Source of the DNA: Maribacter huludaoensis
GTDB lineage: Bacteria; Bacteroidota; Bacteroidia; Flavobacteriales; Flavobacteriaceae
Assembly (NCBI RefSeq): GCF_029350945.1
Contig: NZ_JARKMS010000004.1
Coordinates: forward strand, 281,945 to 345,944
DNA length: 64,000 nucleotides
Direction of reading: 5' to 3'
The translations under genes were made by a program, and so were the position numbers. The notes beneath the pieces are model-generated. The model was not told the origin of the DNA. It saw nothing but the letters and a program-made list of their open reading frames with translations, and ran no database searches. Every line of letters begins with the position of its first letter. The first letter of the stretch is position 1. Below, piece after piece: positions 9,601 to 17,647 of the stretch.

Positions 9601-11694
9601 TTAGAATCCTTCTGCTTGAATAGCAGTAATTATTACAGTGTTAAAAATATCATCTACGGTACAACCTCGGCTTAAATCATTAACCGGTTTATTAAGACCT
9701 TGTAACATTGGTCCGATCGCCAAGGCACCAGTTTCTCTTTGTACCGCTTTATAAGTATTATTTCCTGTATTCAAGTCAGGGAATATAAACACGCTAGCTT
9801 GTCCTGCAACTTCAGATTCGGGCAATTTACTTAAACCAACTTTGGCATCAACTGCTGCATCATATTGAATGGGACCTTCCACTTTTAGGTCGGGTCTTTT
9901 ATCTTTTATGATTTCAGTAGCTTTTCGTACTCTATCAACATCTTCACCAACACCCGATGCTCCAGAAGAATACGATAGCATGGCTACTTTAGGTTCTATG
10001 CCAAATGCAGCGCTTGTTGCCGCAGATGAAATTGCAATTTCAGATAATTGCTCTGAAGTAGGATTAGGGTTAATGGCACAATCTCCAAAAACAGTGACCC
10101 TATTGGGTAAACACATAAAAAATATAGAAGATACTATAGAAACACCAGGCTTTGTTTTTATAAACTGTAATGCAGGTCTTATGGTATGTTGGGTGGTATG
10201 TACGGCACCGGAAACCATGCCGTCAGCATGCCCTTTATAAACCATCATGGTGCCATAATATGATACGTCTTCCATTAAATCTTTGGCCATTGCCAAGTTT
10301 ACGTTTTTATGCTTACGTAATTCAAACAGGGTAGTGGCGTAATTTAAAAAATTGTCAGATGTTGTAGGATCAATAATGTTTATGGTGCTAAGGTCTATGT
10401 CAATATCCAGTTCAGTGATTTTTGAAATAATCTGATCTCTATTGCCTAAAAGTGTAATTGTTACCGCTTCGGCATCTATCAGCATTTTGGTTGCCATCAG
10501 AATTCGTTCATCTGAACCTTCGGGCAGTACAATATGTTTTTTAGATGATTTGGCTTTTTGCAGAAGGTTATATTGAAACATTCTAGGGGTAATGCCCTTA
10601 GCTTTAAAGGTGATTAACCGTTCAGCCAATTCTTTGGTAGGAACGTATTTTTCGAACTCTTGTATTGAGGTCTGTATTTTTTCGGTATTTTCAGCATAAA
10701 TACGAGGTCTAATAGTCCCTATTTTATTGGTGACATAGAAGGTACCTCTTGGTACGGATAGAATGGGAATGATGTCTGAAAGTCCCTCTATCAACTTTAT
10801 AATGGATTCTTCCGGTAATAATCCACCGGTTAGAACAATACCGGACAAGCTAGGATAGTTCGTAGAAATATTGGCTTGTATCGCCCCTAAAATAATATCT
10901 GCGCGATCACCAGGTGTAATTACCAAGCTATCATCTTTTAAATGCGTTATGTAGTTACGTAATTGCATGGCGCCAACACTAAAACTACCAACTTGATTAT
11001 TGATATAATCTTCACCAAAAAGAATCTTGGCATCTAGTTCTTGGGCAATTTCCTTTAAAGTAGGGCTACCTAAAATTGGGTTTACAGGTATGGTACCTAC
11101 CAATACGTCATTGGGTAGTTTCTCTTTTAATCCTTCAGAAACTATAGAGACATTTTCTGGTTGTACTTTATTGGCTACGATTAAAAGTACATCTACACCT
11201 TTTTCTTTAAAAGAGTCATAGGCCATGTAAAGATTACCGACCAGTTCACCTAAAGTTTTGTTTTTTCCGCTTGCTAGAATAACTGCAGGTATACCTAGGT
11301 TTTTTGCAATAAGCACGTTGATATCCCATTCAATTATGGCACCTTCTCCAGAAAAATCTGTTCCTTCCACTAAAACGAAATCGAACTTGTTTTCAATAGT
11401 TTTATACTTGTGTATAATATGCCCTACAATTTCATCGTCTTTATCTAGGTTTTTTAATTGTACTACTTGGCTTCGTGTATATGCAAAAGCTTCTTCTGGC
11501 TTCATATCTACATTAAAGTAGCTTAAAACAGTGTCAATATGATTGTCGGTTTTCCCTTTGGGAACATCATCGATAATAGGTCTGAAATAACCAACCTTGG
11601 CAGTTCTACCTAAAAGAAGCTGCATAAGACCAAGTGAAACAATTGATTTTCCACTGTTGGGCTCTGTAGTAACAATATATATAGCTTTACTCAC
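9601..11694 (-). CDS. pta: Phosphate acetyltransferase, long form
   Basis: 697 residues, the length of the long Pta type. The N-terminal ~210 residues form a BioD-like P-loop domain (TTEPNSGKS near residue 10). A DRTGG-type middle region follows (ITPGDRADIILGAI), then the C-terminal catalytic PTA_PTB domain (about 370-690) with LPEGSDERI, GDCAINPNPT, SYSSGASG and KVEGPIQYDAA. It catalyses acetyl-CoA + phosphate to acetyl phosphate + CoA. It is the first gene of pta-ackA. An 18-bp palindrome and a perfect TAnnTTTG box lie upstream, implying a leader of about 150 nt. Confidence 0.97.
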   Translation of the reverse strand: MSKAIYIVTTEPNSGKSIVSLGLMQLLLGRTAKVGYFRPIIDDVPKGKTDNHIDTVLSYFNVDMKPEEAFAYTRSQVVQLKNLDKDDEIVGHIIHKYKTIENKFDFVLVEGTDFSGEGAIIEWDINVLIAKNLGIPAVILASGKNKTLGELVGNLYMAYDSFKEKGVDVLLIVANKVQPENVSIVSEGLKEKLPNDVLVGTIPVNPILGSPTLKEIAQELDAKILFGEDYINNQVGSFSVGAMQLRNYITHLKDDSLVITPGDRADIILGAIQANISTNYPSLSGIVLTGGLLPEESIIKLIEGLSDIIPILSVPRGTFYVTNKIGTIRPRIYAENTEKIQTSIQEFEKYVPTKELAERLITFKAKGITPRMFQYNLLQKAKSSKKHIVLPEGSDERILMATKMLIDAEAVTITLLGNRDQIISKITELDIDIDLSTINIIDPTTSDNFLNYATTLFELRKHKNVNLAMAKDLMEDVSYYGTMMVYKGHADGMVSGAVHTTQHTIRPALQFIKTKPGVSIVSSIFFMCLPNRVTVFGDCAINPNPTSEQLSEIAISSAATSAAFGIEPKVAMLSYSSGASGVGEDVDRVRKATEIIKDKRPDLKVEGPIQYDAAVDAKVGLSKLPESEVAGQASVFIFPDLNTGNNTYKAVQRETGALAIGPMLQGLNKPVNDLSRGCTVDDIFNTVIITAIQAEGF

Positions 11695-12124
11695 GAATAA
11701 AAGGGATTAGTGTTTATCAAATTTATAGGATTTTGTCAGGGAATACTATTTATGGTTTATAAACTGACATTTTTGTTTGAAAAATTATGTTTTTATGATG
11801 TGCAGTTTTAAAATAAACTTAAGTGTTTGATTCAAAATTTTCAAGTTTCAAAAATATAGATCAAGGGTATTTTTAAATATGATGAAAATCATATAAACGA
11901 GAAAGATGTTTAAAGAGTTTTGAGGGAATACGATCTCAAATCTTGACTACCATACATATAATAATACTTTGGTAATTTAAAGTAGTGAACATCAGTATCA
12001 TCAAGTACACAATTTTTACTAAAAGGTGCGTTAAGCTATTAGAGGCTATTGCATTGCCGTAGCTTTAAAAACGCAGATACTGCAAAGTGCTTTGTATTAA
12101 TCTGATACAGCAGAATTAAATTTT
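11695..12124. other. 430-bp divergent intergenic region between pta and the thioredoxin gene
   Basis: No open frame of note was found. It holds the pta promoter (11849-11856) and its dyad (11877-11894), plus a 10-bp palindrome GTTTATAAAC at 11755-11764 inside the pta leader. On the plus strand GAGTTTTG at 11915-11922 mirrors the pta -7 box around the same dyad, so divergent transcription is possible. The plus-strand start of the thioredoxin transcript could not be fixed. Confidence 0.6.
11849..11894 (-). promoter_or_regulatory. pta-ackA promoter with FNR/CRP-type dyad
   Basis: The dyad ATATGAT-GAAA-ATCATAT (11877-11894, 7-bp perfect arms, core TGAT-N4-ATCA) is centred at 11885.5. On the minus strand TATTTTTG (11849-11856) is a perfect TAnnTTTG -7 box centred at 11852.5, exactly 33 bp away. 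This places the dyad near -41, a class II activator position. Six other units in the window share this spacing. Confidence 0.72.
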
Positions 12125-12565
12125 ATGAAAAAATATGTAATTACAATTTTGATGTTGGTCGCGGGGTTAGGTACCGCTATTGCCCAAGATTGGCAAACGG
12201 ATTTTACTGAAGCAAAAGAACTTGCTAAAACTCACAATTTGCCCATTGTCCTTGTTTTTCAAGGTTCAGATTGGTGTACACCTTGTATTAAATTAGATAG
12301 ATCGGTGTGGTCAACAGATGAATTTAAAAGGTATGCCAAGGACCATTATATTATGTTACAAGCAGATTTTCCACGTAGAAAAAAGAATGCATTGCCAGTA
12401 GTGCAATTAAATAAGAACAAGGTTTTAGCAGAAAAGTACAACCGGCAAGGTATCTTCCCGTTCGTGGTAGTAATGAATGCGGATGGTAAAGTTTATGGAG
12501 AAACTAGTTATAAAAAACTGTCACCAAAAGAATACATTGCAGAATTAAATCTATTTATAAAATAG
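12125..12565 (+). CDS. Periplasmic thioredoxin-like protein
   Basis: 146 residues with a signal peptide cleaved near AIAQDW. The thioredoxin fold carries an active-site WCTPC (in FQGSDWCTPCIKLD, about residue 57) and a later FPFVVVMNADG with the cis-proline region. It resembles thioredoxin_7/DUF255-like secreted thioredoxins. It is first in a four-gene unit with ApbE, a DUF4266 lipoprotein and a DUF3570 barrel, and its stop is 1 bp from the ApbE start. It probably handles disulfides or cysteines of a partner such as the Cys-rich DUF4266 tail. Role inferred from context. Confidence 0.85.
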   Translation: MKKYVITILMLVAGLGTAIAQDWQTDFTEAKELAKTHNLPIVLVFQGSDWCTPCIKLDRSVWSTDEFKRYAKDHYIMLQADFPRRKKNALPVVQLNKNKVLAEKYNRQGIFPFVVVMNADGKVYGETSYKKLSPKEYIAELNLFIK

Positions 12566-12566
12566 C

Positions 12567-13544
12567 TTGAAAAAACTAGTTCTCATAGTAATGATATGTT
12601 CTGTTGGGCAGCTTCTGGCTCAAGAGCCTTTTAAGCGTACTATGAAATTGATGGGTAGCCGTTTTGATATTACGGTTGTGGCTAAAGATCCTATTGAAGG
12701 TGAAGAGTATATTAATTTGGCTGTCAGTGAAATAACAAGAATAGAAAAGTTGATTTCTTCTTGGGACCCAAATTCACAGACATCGGAAATTAATAAAAAT
12801 GCAGGCGTAAAACCTGTTAAAGTTGATGCGGAATTGTTCAAATTAATACAAAGGGGAATAGGAATTTCTACATTGACCGATGGTGCCTTTGATATCAGTT
12901 ATGCATCAATGGATAACATCTGGAAGTTTGACGGTAGCATGACTAAAATGCCTGAAGAAGCAACCATTAAAGCATCCGTTTCTAAAGTAGGATATCAAAA
13001 TATCCTCTTGAATAAAGAAGACCATACCGTTTTCCTAAAATTGAAGGGTATGAAAATAGGTTTTGGAGCAATAGGAAAAGGTTATGCGGCGGATAAGGCA
13101 AAAGAATTATTGATTTCTAAAGGTGTAGTAGCAGGTATTATAAATGCATCTGGAGATATGAATACATGGGGAAACCAGCCTAATGGTGATAGTTGGCAAG
13201 TGGCCATTACCAACCCTATGGATAAGAACAAAGTGTTTGCATTATTACCCTTGGATAATGGAGCGGTGGTTACCTCCGGTAATTATGAAAAGTACGTAAC
13301 TTTTAATAATACCAGATATACACATATCATTGATCCCCGTAGCGGTTATCCGGCAACGGGTATAGTTAGTGTAACGGTATTTGCCCCAAAGGCAGAACTT
13401 GCAGATGCGCTTGCAACATCCGTTTTTGTAATGGGTAAAGAAGTAGGTTTAAATAGAATAGAGCAGTTGCCAAAGGTAGAGTGTATCATTATTGACGACT
13501 TGGGTACAATAATTACATCTAAGAATATTCAAATAAATAAGTAA
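12567..13544 (+). CDS. apbE: FAD:protein FMN transferase
   Basis: 325 residues. Family motifs: MGSRFDITV, ISSWDPNSQTSEIN, DGAFDISY, GAIGKGYAAD, INASGDMNTWG and HIIDPRSGYPATG. ApbE attaches FMN through a phosphoester bond to Ser/Thr in SGA[ST]-type motifs of exported proteins. A TTG at 12567 is chosen because it gives a normal Lys-Lys signal peptide ending in LLAQE; the next ATG (12591) would lose the basic end. The substrate is probably encoded in the same unit (see DUF3570). No Nqr or Rnf gene is nearby. Confidence 0.95.
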   Translation: MKKLVLIVMICSVGQLLAQEPFKRTMKLMGSRFDITVVAKDPIEGEEYINLAVSEITRIEKLISSWDPNSQTSEINKNAGVKPVKVDAELFKLIQRGIGISTLTDGAFDISYASMDNIWKFDGSMTKMPEEATIKASVSKVGYQNILLNKEDHTVFLKLKGMKIGFGAIGKGYAADKAKELLISKGVVAGIINASGDMNTWGNQPNGDSWQVAITNPMDKNKVFALLPLDNGAVVTSGNYEKYVTFNNTRYTHIIDPRSGYPATGIVSVTVFAPKAELADALATSVFVMGKEVGLNRIEQLPKVECIIIDDLGTIITSKNIQINK

Positions 13545-13545
13545 A

Positions 13546-13755
13546 ATGAATAGGATTTTAATTGTGTTGGTAATTATTGGTGGTCTTAGTAGGTGCACGG
13601 TATTAAAGGAGTACGATAAAGTGAATATCAATGATCCGGATATGACCTTGCAAGATAAAAAGTGCGATAGAAATGTGATTACCATGCATTCGTATAGAGA
13701 AGCAGCGGTAGGTGCAAATGGAGGTAAAACAGGTGGAGGCTGCGGCTGTAATTAG
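13546..13755 (+). CDS. DUF4266 small lipoprotein with Gly/Cys tail
   Basis: 69 residues. A hydrophobic N-terminus ends in GLSRC (Cys17), an unusual lipobox because Arg precedes the cysteine. The mature part contains ITMHSYREAAVGANGGK and ends in TGGGCGCN. From memory this matches DUF4266, whose members end in a GGGCGCN-like tail and occur beside DUF3570 and ApbE genes. The function is not known. The two tail cysteines could bind a metal or be the target of the thioredoxin at the start of the unit. It starts 1 bp after the apbE stop. Confidence 0.8.
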   Translation: MNRILIVLVIIGGLSRCTVLKEYDKVNINDPDMTLQDKKCDRNVITMHSYREAAVGANGGKTGGGCGCN

Positions 13756-13761
13756 TAAGTA

Positions 13762-15099
13762 ATGAAACAACAAAGACATAAGTTTAAATTTATAGTGCTA
13801 CTCATTGCATGTATGCTATGCGGTGTTGGTTACGCCCAGCAAAATACCGGTGCAACCAACTCTTATAAAAAACGTGTGTTGGAAACTGCCGAAGTAGATT
13901 TCTTGAGCAGTTACTATTCTCAAAACGGTGATAATGCTGCTGTTACCGGTGGTATTGGTACAGAAGAACTTACAGATGTTACGGGAACTATTATAATATC
14001 GGTACCATTGAATGATGATGATATTTTAACCATTGATGCTGGTGTTTCTGCCTACACCTCTGCATCTTCCAGTAATGTGGATCCATTTGATGGAAGCGAA
14101 AGGGCAGATGCTTTTGTTGCAAGTACAGGGGCTTCTAGGTCAGATGTATGGACCAACTTGTCCGGCACATATACCCATAGTTCAGATGATAGAAATACCA
14201 TGTACTCCGGAAATCTATCAGTGTCATCGGAATATGATTATTTTTCATTCGGATTTGGTGGTGGGTTAACAAAGCTCTTTAATGAAAAAAATACAGAGGT
14301 AAGTATTAATGCAAATATATTTCTAGATACTTGGACTCCTATCTACCCAACGGAACTAAGACCTTTTGCAAGTGGGGCAAATGGGTTGGATAACGGATTC
14401 TTTTCAAACAAAACAATTACCGGGAACACAGATTACAGTCCTACTTTTGAGAAGTTTACAGATGAGACAAGAAACTCCTATTCGGTAGCTTTGGGTTTTT
14501 CTCAAATTCTAGGTAAAAATCTTCAAGGTTCATTGGCTTTAGATTTTGTAAAGCAAGATGGTTTATTGAGTACACCTTTTCAACGTGTATATTTTGCAGA
14601 TGTAGCCGATTCATTTATTCAAGAATTTCAACTTGCTGATGCTATAGAGCAATTACCGGATAGCCGCTTTAAAGTTGCAGGTGGCGGAAGGTTGAATTGG
14701 TATATAAATGAAAGTGTTGTGTTACGATCCTACTATAGATATTATTTTGATGATTGGGGTATTAACTCGCACACGGCAAGTGTAGAAGTGCCTATTAAGC
14801 TAACGGATAAGTTTACGGTATACCCATCCTATAGATTTTACCAGCAGTCAGCCGCAGATTATTTTTACAGATATGAAGAAGCATTTTCTACGGATACGTT
14901 TTATACCTCTGATTATGATTTGTCAAAATATTCGGCAAACCAATTTGGAATGGGAGTTTCCTACACGGATATTTTTACAAAAATGCATGTCTGGAAACTC
15001 GGACTTAAAAGTATAGATGTAAAGTTCTATAAATATGATAGGAATACGACCTTTAGTTCCAGCATTGTTACAGCAGGCTTTAAGTTTGTGATGGATTAA
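13762..15099 (+). CDS. DUF3570 outer-membrane beta-barrel, candidate ApbE substrate
   Basis: 445 residues with a signal peptide ending near GYAQQ. Amphipathic strands rich in Tyr, Ser and Phe run to a C-terminal FKFVMD, as in outer-membrane barrels. It belongs with DUF3570, which is repeatedly found beside DUF4266 and ApbE. Two TGA[ST] motifs are present: TGAT at 29-32 just after the signal peptide, and STGAS at 121-125 preceded by DAF. The second sits in a loop region and resembles the [ST]GA[ST] flavinylation site. The gene starts 6 bp after DUF4266 and ends the unit. Family fairly sure; flavinylation is inference. Confidence 0.82.
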   Translation: MKQQRHKFKFIVLLIACMLCGVGYAQQNTGATNSYKKRVLETAEVDFLSSYYSQNGDNAAVTGGIGTEELTDVTGTIIISVPLNDDDILTIDAGVSAYTSASSSNVDPFDGSERADAFVASTGASRSDVWTNLSGTYTHSSDDRNTMYSGNLSVSSEYDYFSFGFGGGLTKLFNEKNTEVSINANIFLDTWTPIYPTELRPFASGANGLDNGFFSNKTITGNTDYSPTFEKFTDETRNSYSVALGFSQILGKNLQGSLALDFVKQDGLLSTPFQRVYFADVADSFIQEFQLADAIEQLPDSRFKVAGGGRLNWYINESVVLRSYYRYYFDDWGINSHTASVEVPIKLTDKFTVYPSYRFYQQSAADYFYRYEEAFSTDTFYTSDYDLSKYSANQFGMGVSYTDIFTKMHVWKLGLKSIDVKFYKYDRNTTFSSSIVTAGFKFVMD

Positions 15100-15126
15100 T
15101 TTTATATTAAATTTTAAAAATTCATA

Positions 15127-16602
15127 ATGGTTTTACGAGAAGAATATGACCTAATATGTGTAGGTGCAGGTATCATGAGTGCTACGTTAGCTTTATTAGT
15201 AAAACAGTTAAAGCCAGATCTTAACGTGCTGATCGTTGAACGATTAGGTAAAGTGGGGCAAGAAAGTTCTGCCGCTTGGAACAATGCAGGTACTGGTCAC
15301 TCTGCCTTATGTGAGTTGAATTATACTCCAGAAAACGAAGATGGTGCCGTAGATATTAGAAAGGCAATTAACATCTGCACCCAATTTGAAATTTCTAAGC
15401 AATACTGGTCTTATTTGGTAGCGGAAGGCTTGATCAAAGACCCTAAATCATTCATCACTCCCGTACCACATCATAGCTGGGTAAAGGGAGAAGAGAATGC
15501 CAACTATCTTGAAAATCGTTTCAAAGCTTTTAAAGAGCATTTTATGTTCAACTCGATTGAGTTTACTAGAGAAGTTGAAAAAATGAAAGAATGGTTTCCT
15601 TTAATGATGCATAATCGTACTGAAGATGAGGTTATGGCAGCATCGCGAATAGATAGGGGAACCGAGATGAATTACGGCGCATTAACGGAAAAATTATTTG
15701 CTATACTTAAAGATGAATATGATACTGAAGTATTGTTCCATACAGAGGTTGAAGACATAGACCCTGACCATGATGAAGAATGGTTGGTGAAGATGAAAAA
15801 TTTAGAAACAGGTAAGAAAAATACAATCGATGCCGAACATGTTTTTATCGGTGCCGGTGGCGGTAGTCTTTTATTGCTGCAAAAGGTTGAAATTGAGGAG
15901 AAAGACGGCTACGGTGGATTTCCTGTTAGTGGCGAGTGGTTGGTCTGTAAAAATCAAGATATCATAAATCAGCATAACGCCAAGGTATATAGCAAAGCAG
16001 GTATTGGTGACCCGCCAATGTCGGTGCCGCATTTAGATACCCGTTATATCAATGGAAAGAGAGAATTGTTGTTTGGTCCGTTTGCAGGTTTTAGTCCAAA
16101 GTTTTTAAAAGAAGGTTCTTATCTAGATTTATTAAAATCAATCAATTTTGACAACATACCATCTATGTGGGGCGTGTTTTGGCATAATTTACCGCTTACG
16201 AAATATTTGGTAGAACAAGTAGCTATGAGCTTTGATGACCGTATGGATTCATTGCGTCAATTTGTTAAGGATGCCAAAAATGAAGATTGGGAAATTATGA
16301 TTGCAGGACAACGTGTTCAAACCATAAAAAAAGATGAATTTGAAGGCGGTTCGTTGGAATTTGGTACACAACTGGTCAGCAGTAAAGACGGTAGAATTAC
16401 GTGTTTGCTGGGTGCATCACCAGGCGCATCTACCTCGGTTAAAATTATGTTAGATGTTTTGGAACAGGCTTTTCCGGAGATTATGAAATCTGGGACGGGT
16501 AAAAGAAAGCTGGATAGAATGGTACCATTTTATAATAAAGAGGTTGTTGAAGATTTGTTCGATAAAGAACTTAAAAGAGTGGCTAAAATTCTTGAATTAT
16601 AA
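15127..16602 (+). CDS. mqo: Malate:quinone oxidoreductase
   Basis: 491 residues, normal for Mqo. The FAD-binding N-terminus reads LICVGAGIMSATLA, followed by SSAAWNNAGTGHSALCELNYTP; later motifs are FIGAGGGSLLLLQ, GFPVSGEWL and LLGASPGASTSV. It is a peripheral membrane FAD enzyme oxidising malate to oxaloacetate and passing electrons to quinone in the TCA cycle. It starts 27 bp after the DUF3570 gene on the same strand, so read-through is possible, though the functions are not clearly linked. Confidence 0.97.
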   Translation: MVLREEYDLICVGAGIMSATLALLVKQLKPDLNVLIVERLGKVGQESSAAWNNAGTGHSALCELNYTPENEDGAVDIRKAINICTQFEISKQYWSYLVAEGLIKDPKSFITPVPHHSWVKGEENANYLENRFKAFKEHFMFNSIEFTREVEKMKEWFPLMMHNRTEDEVMAASRIDRGTEMNYGALTEKLFAILKDEYDTEVLFHTEVEDIDPDHDEEWLVKMKNLETGKKNTIDAEHVFIGAGGGSLLLLQKVEIEEKDGYGGFPVSGEWLVCKNQDIINQHNAKVYSKAGIGDPPMSVPHLDTRYINGKRELLFGPFAGFSPKFLKEGSYLDLLKSINFDNIPSMWGVFWHNLPLTKYLVEQVAMSFDDRMDSLRQFVKDAKNEDWEIMIAGQRVQTIKKDEFEGGSLEFGTQLVSSKDGRITCLLGASPGASTSVKIMLDVLEQAFPEIMKSGTGKRKLDRMVPFYNKEVVEDLFDKELKRVAKILEL

Positions 16603-16709
16603 CTCTAGTTTTGTTTTAAGCTAATTTTAAGTTTATTATCACTAAATCAATACAATAAAAAGATAGTACTTGCATTATGCTTACGTAGTATAAAAACTAT
16701 TGACAAAAA

Positions 16710-17588
16710 ATGCGGGTTAGACTTCTTTTACTTTTTTTATTCATATACAGCTTGGCTTCACAGGCACAATTAAGTGATTTAGCTCGATTAGATTTTACCT
16801 TTATACCCAACAAAGGATCAGATGTAGAATATACAAGGTCTAGATTTTTGGTCAATTATCCTTTAAAACTTAGAAAAGAAGGACAATTTTTATTTTTAGG
16901 TGTTGATTATAGTAATGTACACTTACGTTTTAAGGATAATAATCTTCCTTTTGATAGGGAGCTGTTAAATGATTTTAAGCTATTGGATTTTACCATTGGT
17001 TTTACAAAACCCTTAAAAAATGGATGGCGTTTAGGTGTGCGTATACAGCCTGGGATAAGTACAAATAATGCTGCAAGAAATTTATCTGCGGAAGACGCTG
17101 TGTTTTCAGGAGATCTGGTTTTTATAAAAAAGTTTGAAAAAGATATTGAAAGACCTTCACGTTTAATAGTGGGGCTATCTTATTCACAAAATAGGGGATA
17201 TGTATTTCCATTACCTTTTATTAGTTATTATAGGAAGTTTAGACCGGATTGGTCTTATAATTTAGGGATTCCGAAATCGAATCTTCAATATCATTTATCG
17301 GATAAACATCGTATTAAACTATATGCGCAGTTAGATGGTTTTACCTCAAACATTCAAAACGGAGCTTTGGTGAACGAAAACGAGTTTGCCGAATTAATAA
17401 ATATGTCATTGATCAATGGTGGTCTACAATATGAGTATCATTTTACAGAACACTTTCAGCTAGATTTAAGGACGGCTTATAACTTTAGTTTAGGCAATAA
17501 GCTAAAAGATGGAGACAATAATACCATACTTACAATAGATAACGATTCTAGAAGTTATTTGAGGGCGGTATTGAAATTTAAAATATAA
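16710..17588 (+). CDS. Outer-membrane beta-barrel protein, DUF6268-like
   Basis: 292 residues with a signal peptide ending near SQAQ. The mature part is a run of alternating strands (SRFLVNYPLKL, FLFLGVDYS, WRLGVRIQPGIS, LIVGLSYSQNRGYVFPLPFISYY) ending in RAVLKFKI, typical of small barrels. The layout resembles flavobacterial proteins assigned to DUF6268, but that is from memory. No catalytic motif was seen. A bidirectional terminator follows, separating it from the convergent oxidoreductase gene. Confidence 0.75.
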   Translation: MRVRLLLLFLFIYSLASQAQLSDLARLDFTFIPNKGSDVEYTRSRFLVNYPLKLRKEGQFLFLGVDYSNVHLRFKDNNLPFDRELLNDFKLLDFTIGFTKPLKNGWRLGVRIQPGISTNNAARNLSAEDAVFSGDLVFIKKFEKDIERPSRLIVGLSYSQNRGYVFPLPFISYYRKFRPDWSYNLGIPKSNLQYHLSDKHRIKLYAQLDGFTSNIQNGALVNENEFAELINMSLINGGLQYEYHFTEHFQLDLRTAYNFSLGNKLKDGDNNTILTIDNDSRSYLRAVLKFKI

Positions 17589-17594
17589 ACTAAA

Positions 17595-17624
17595 AAAACG
17601 CCAGAATTTTTATTCTGGCGTTTT
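17595..17624. terminator. Bidirectional terminator
   Basis: AAAACGCCAGAA (17595-17606) pairs with TTCTGGCGTTTT (17613-17624) around a short T-rich loop. Flanking A and T runs let it work on both strands. It lies between convergent genes ending at 17588 and 17648. Confidence 0.92.
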
Positions 17625-17647
17625 AGTATTACAATAGCATAAGGGTA

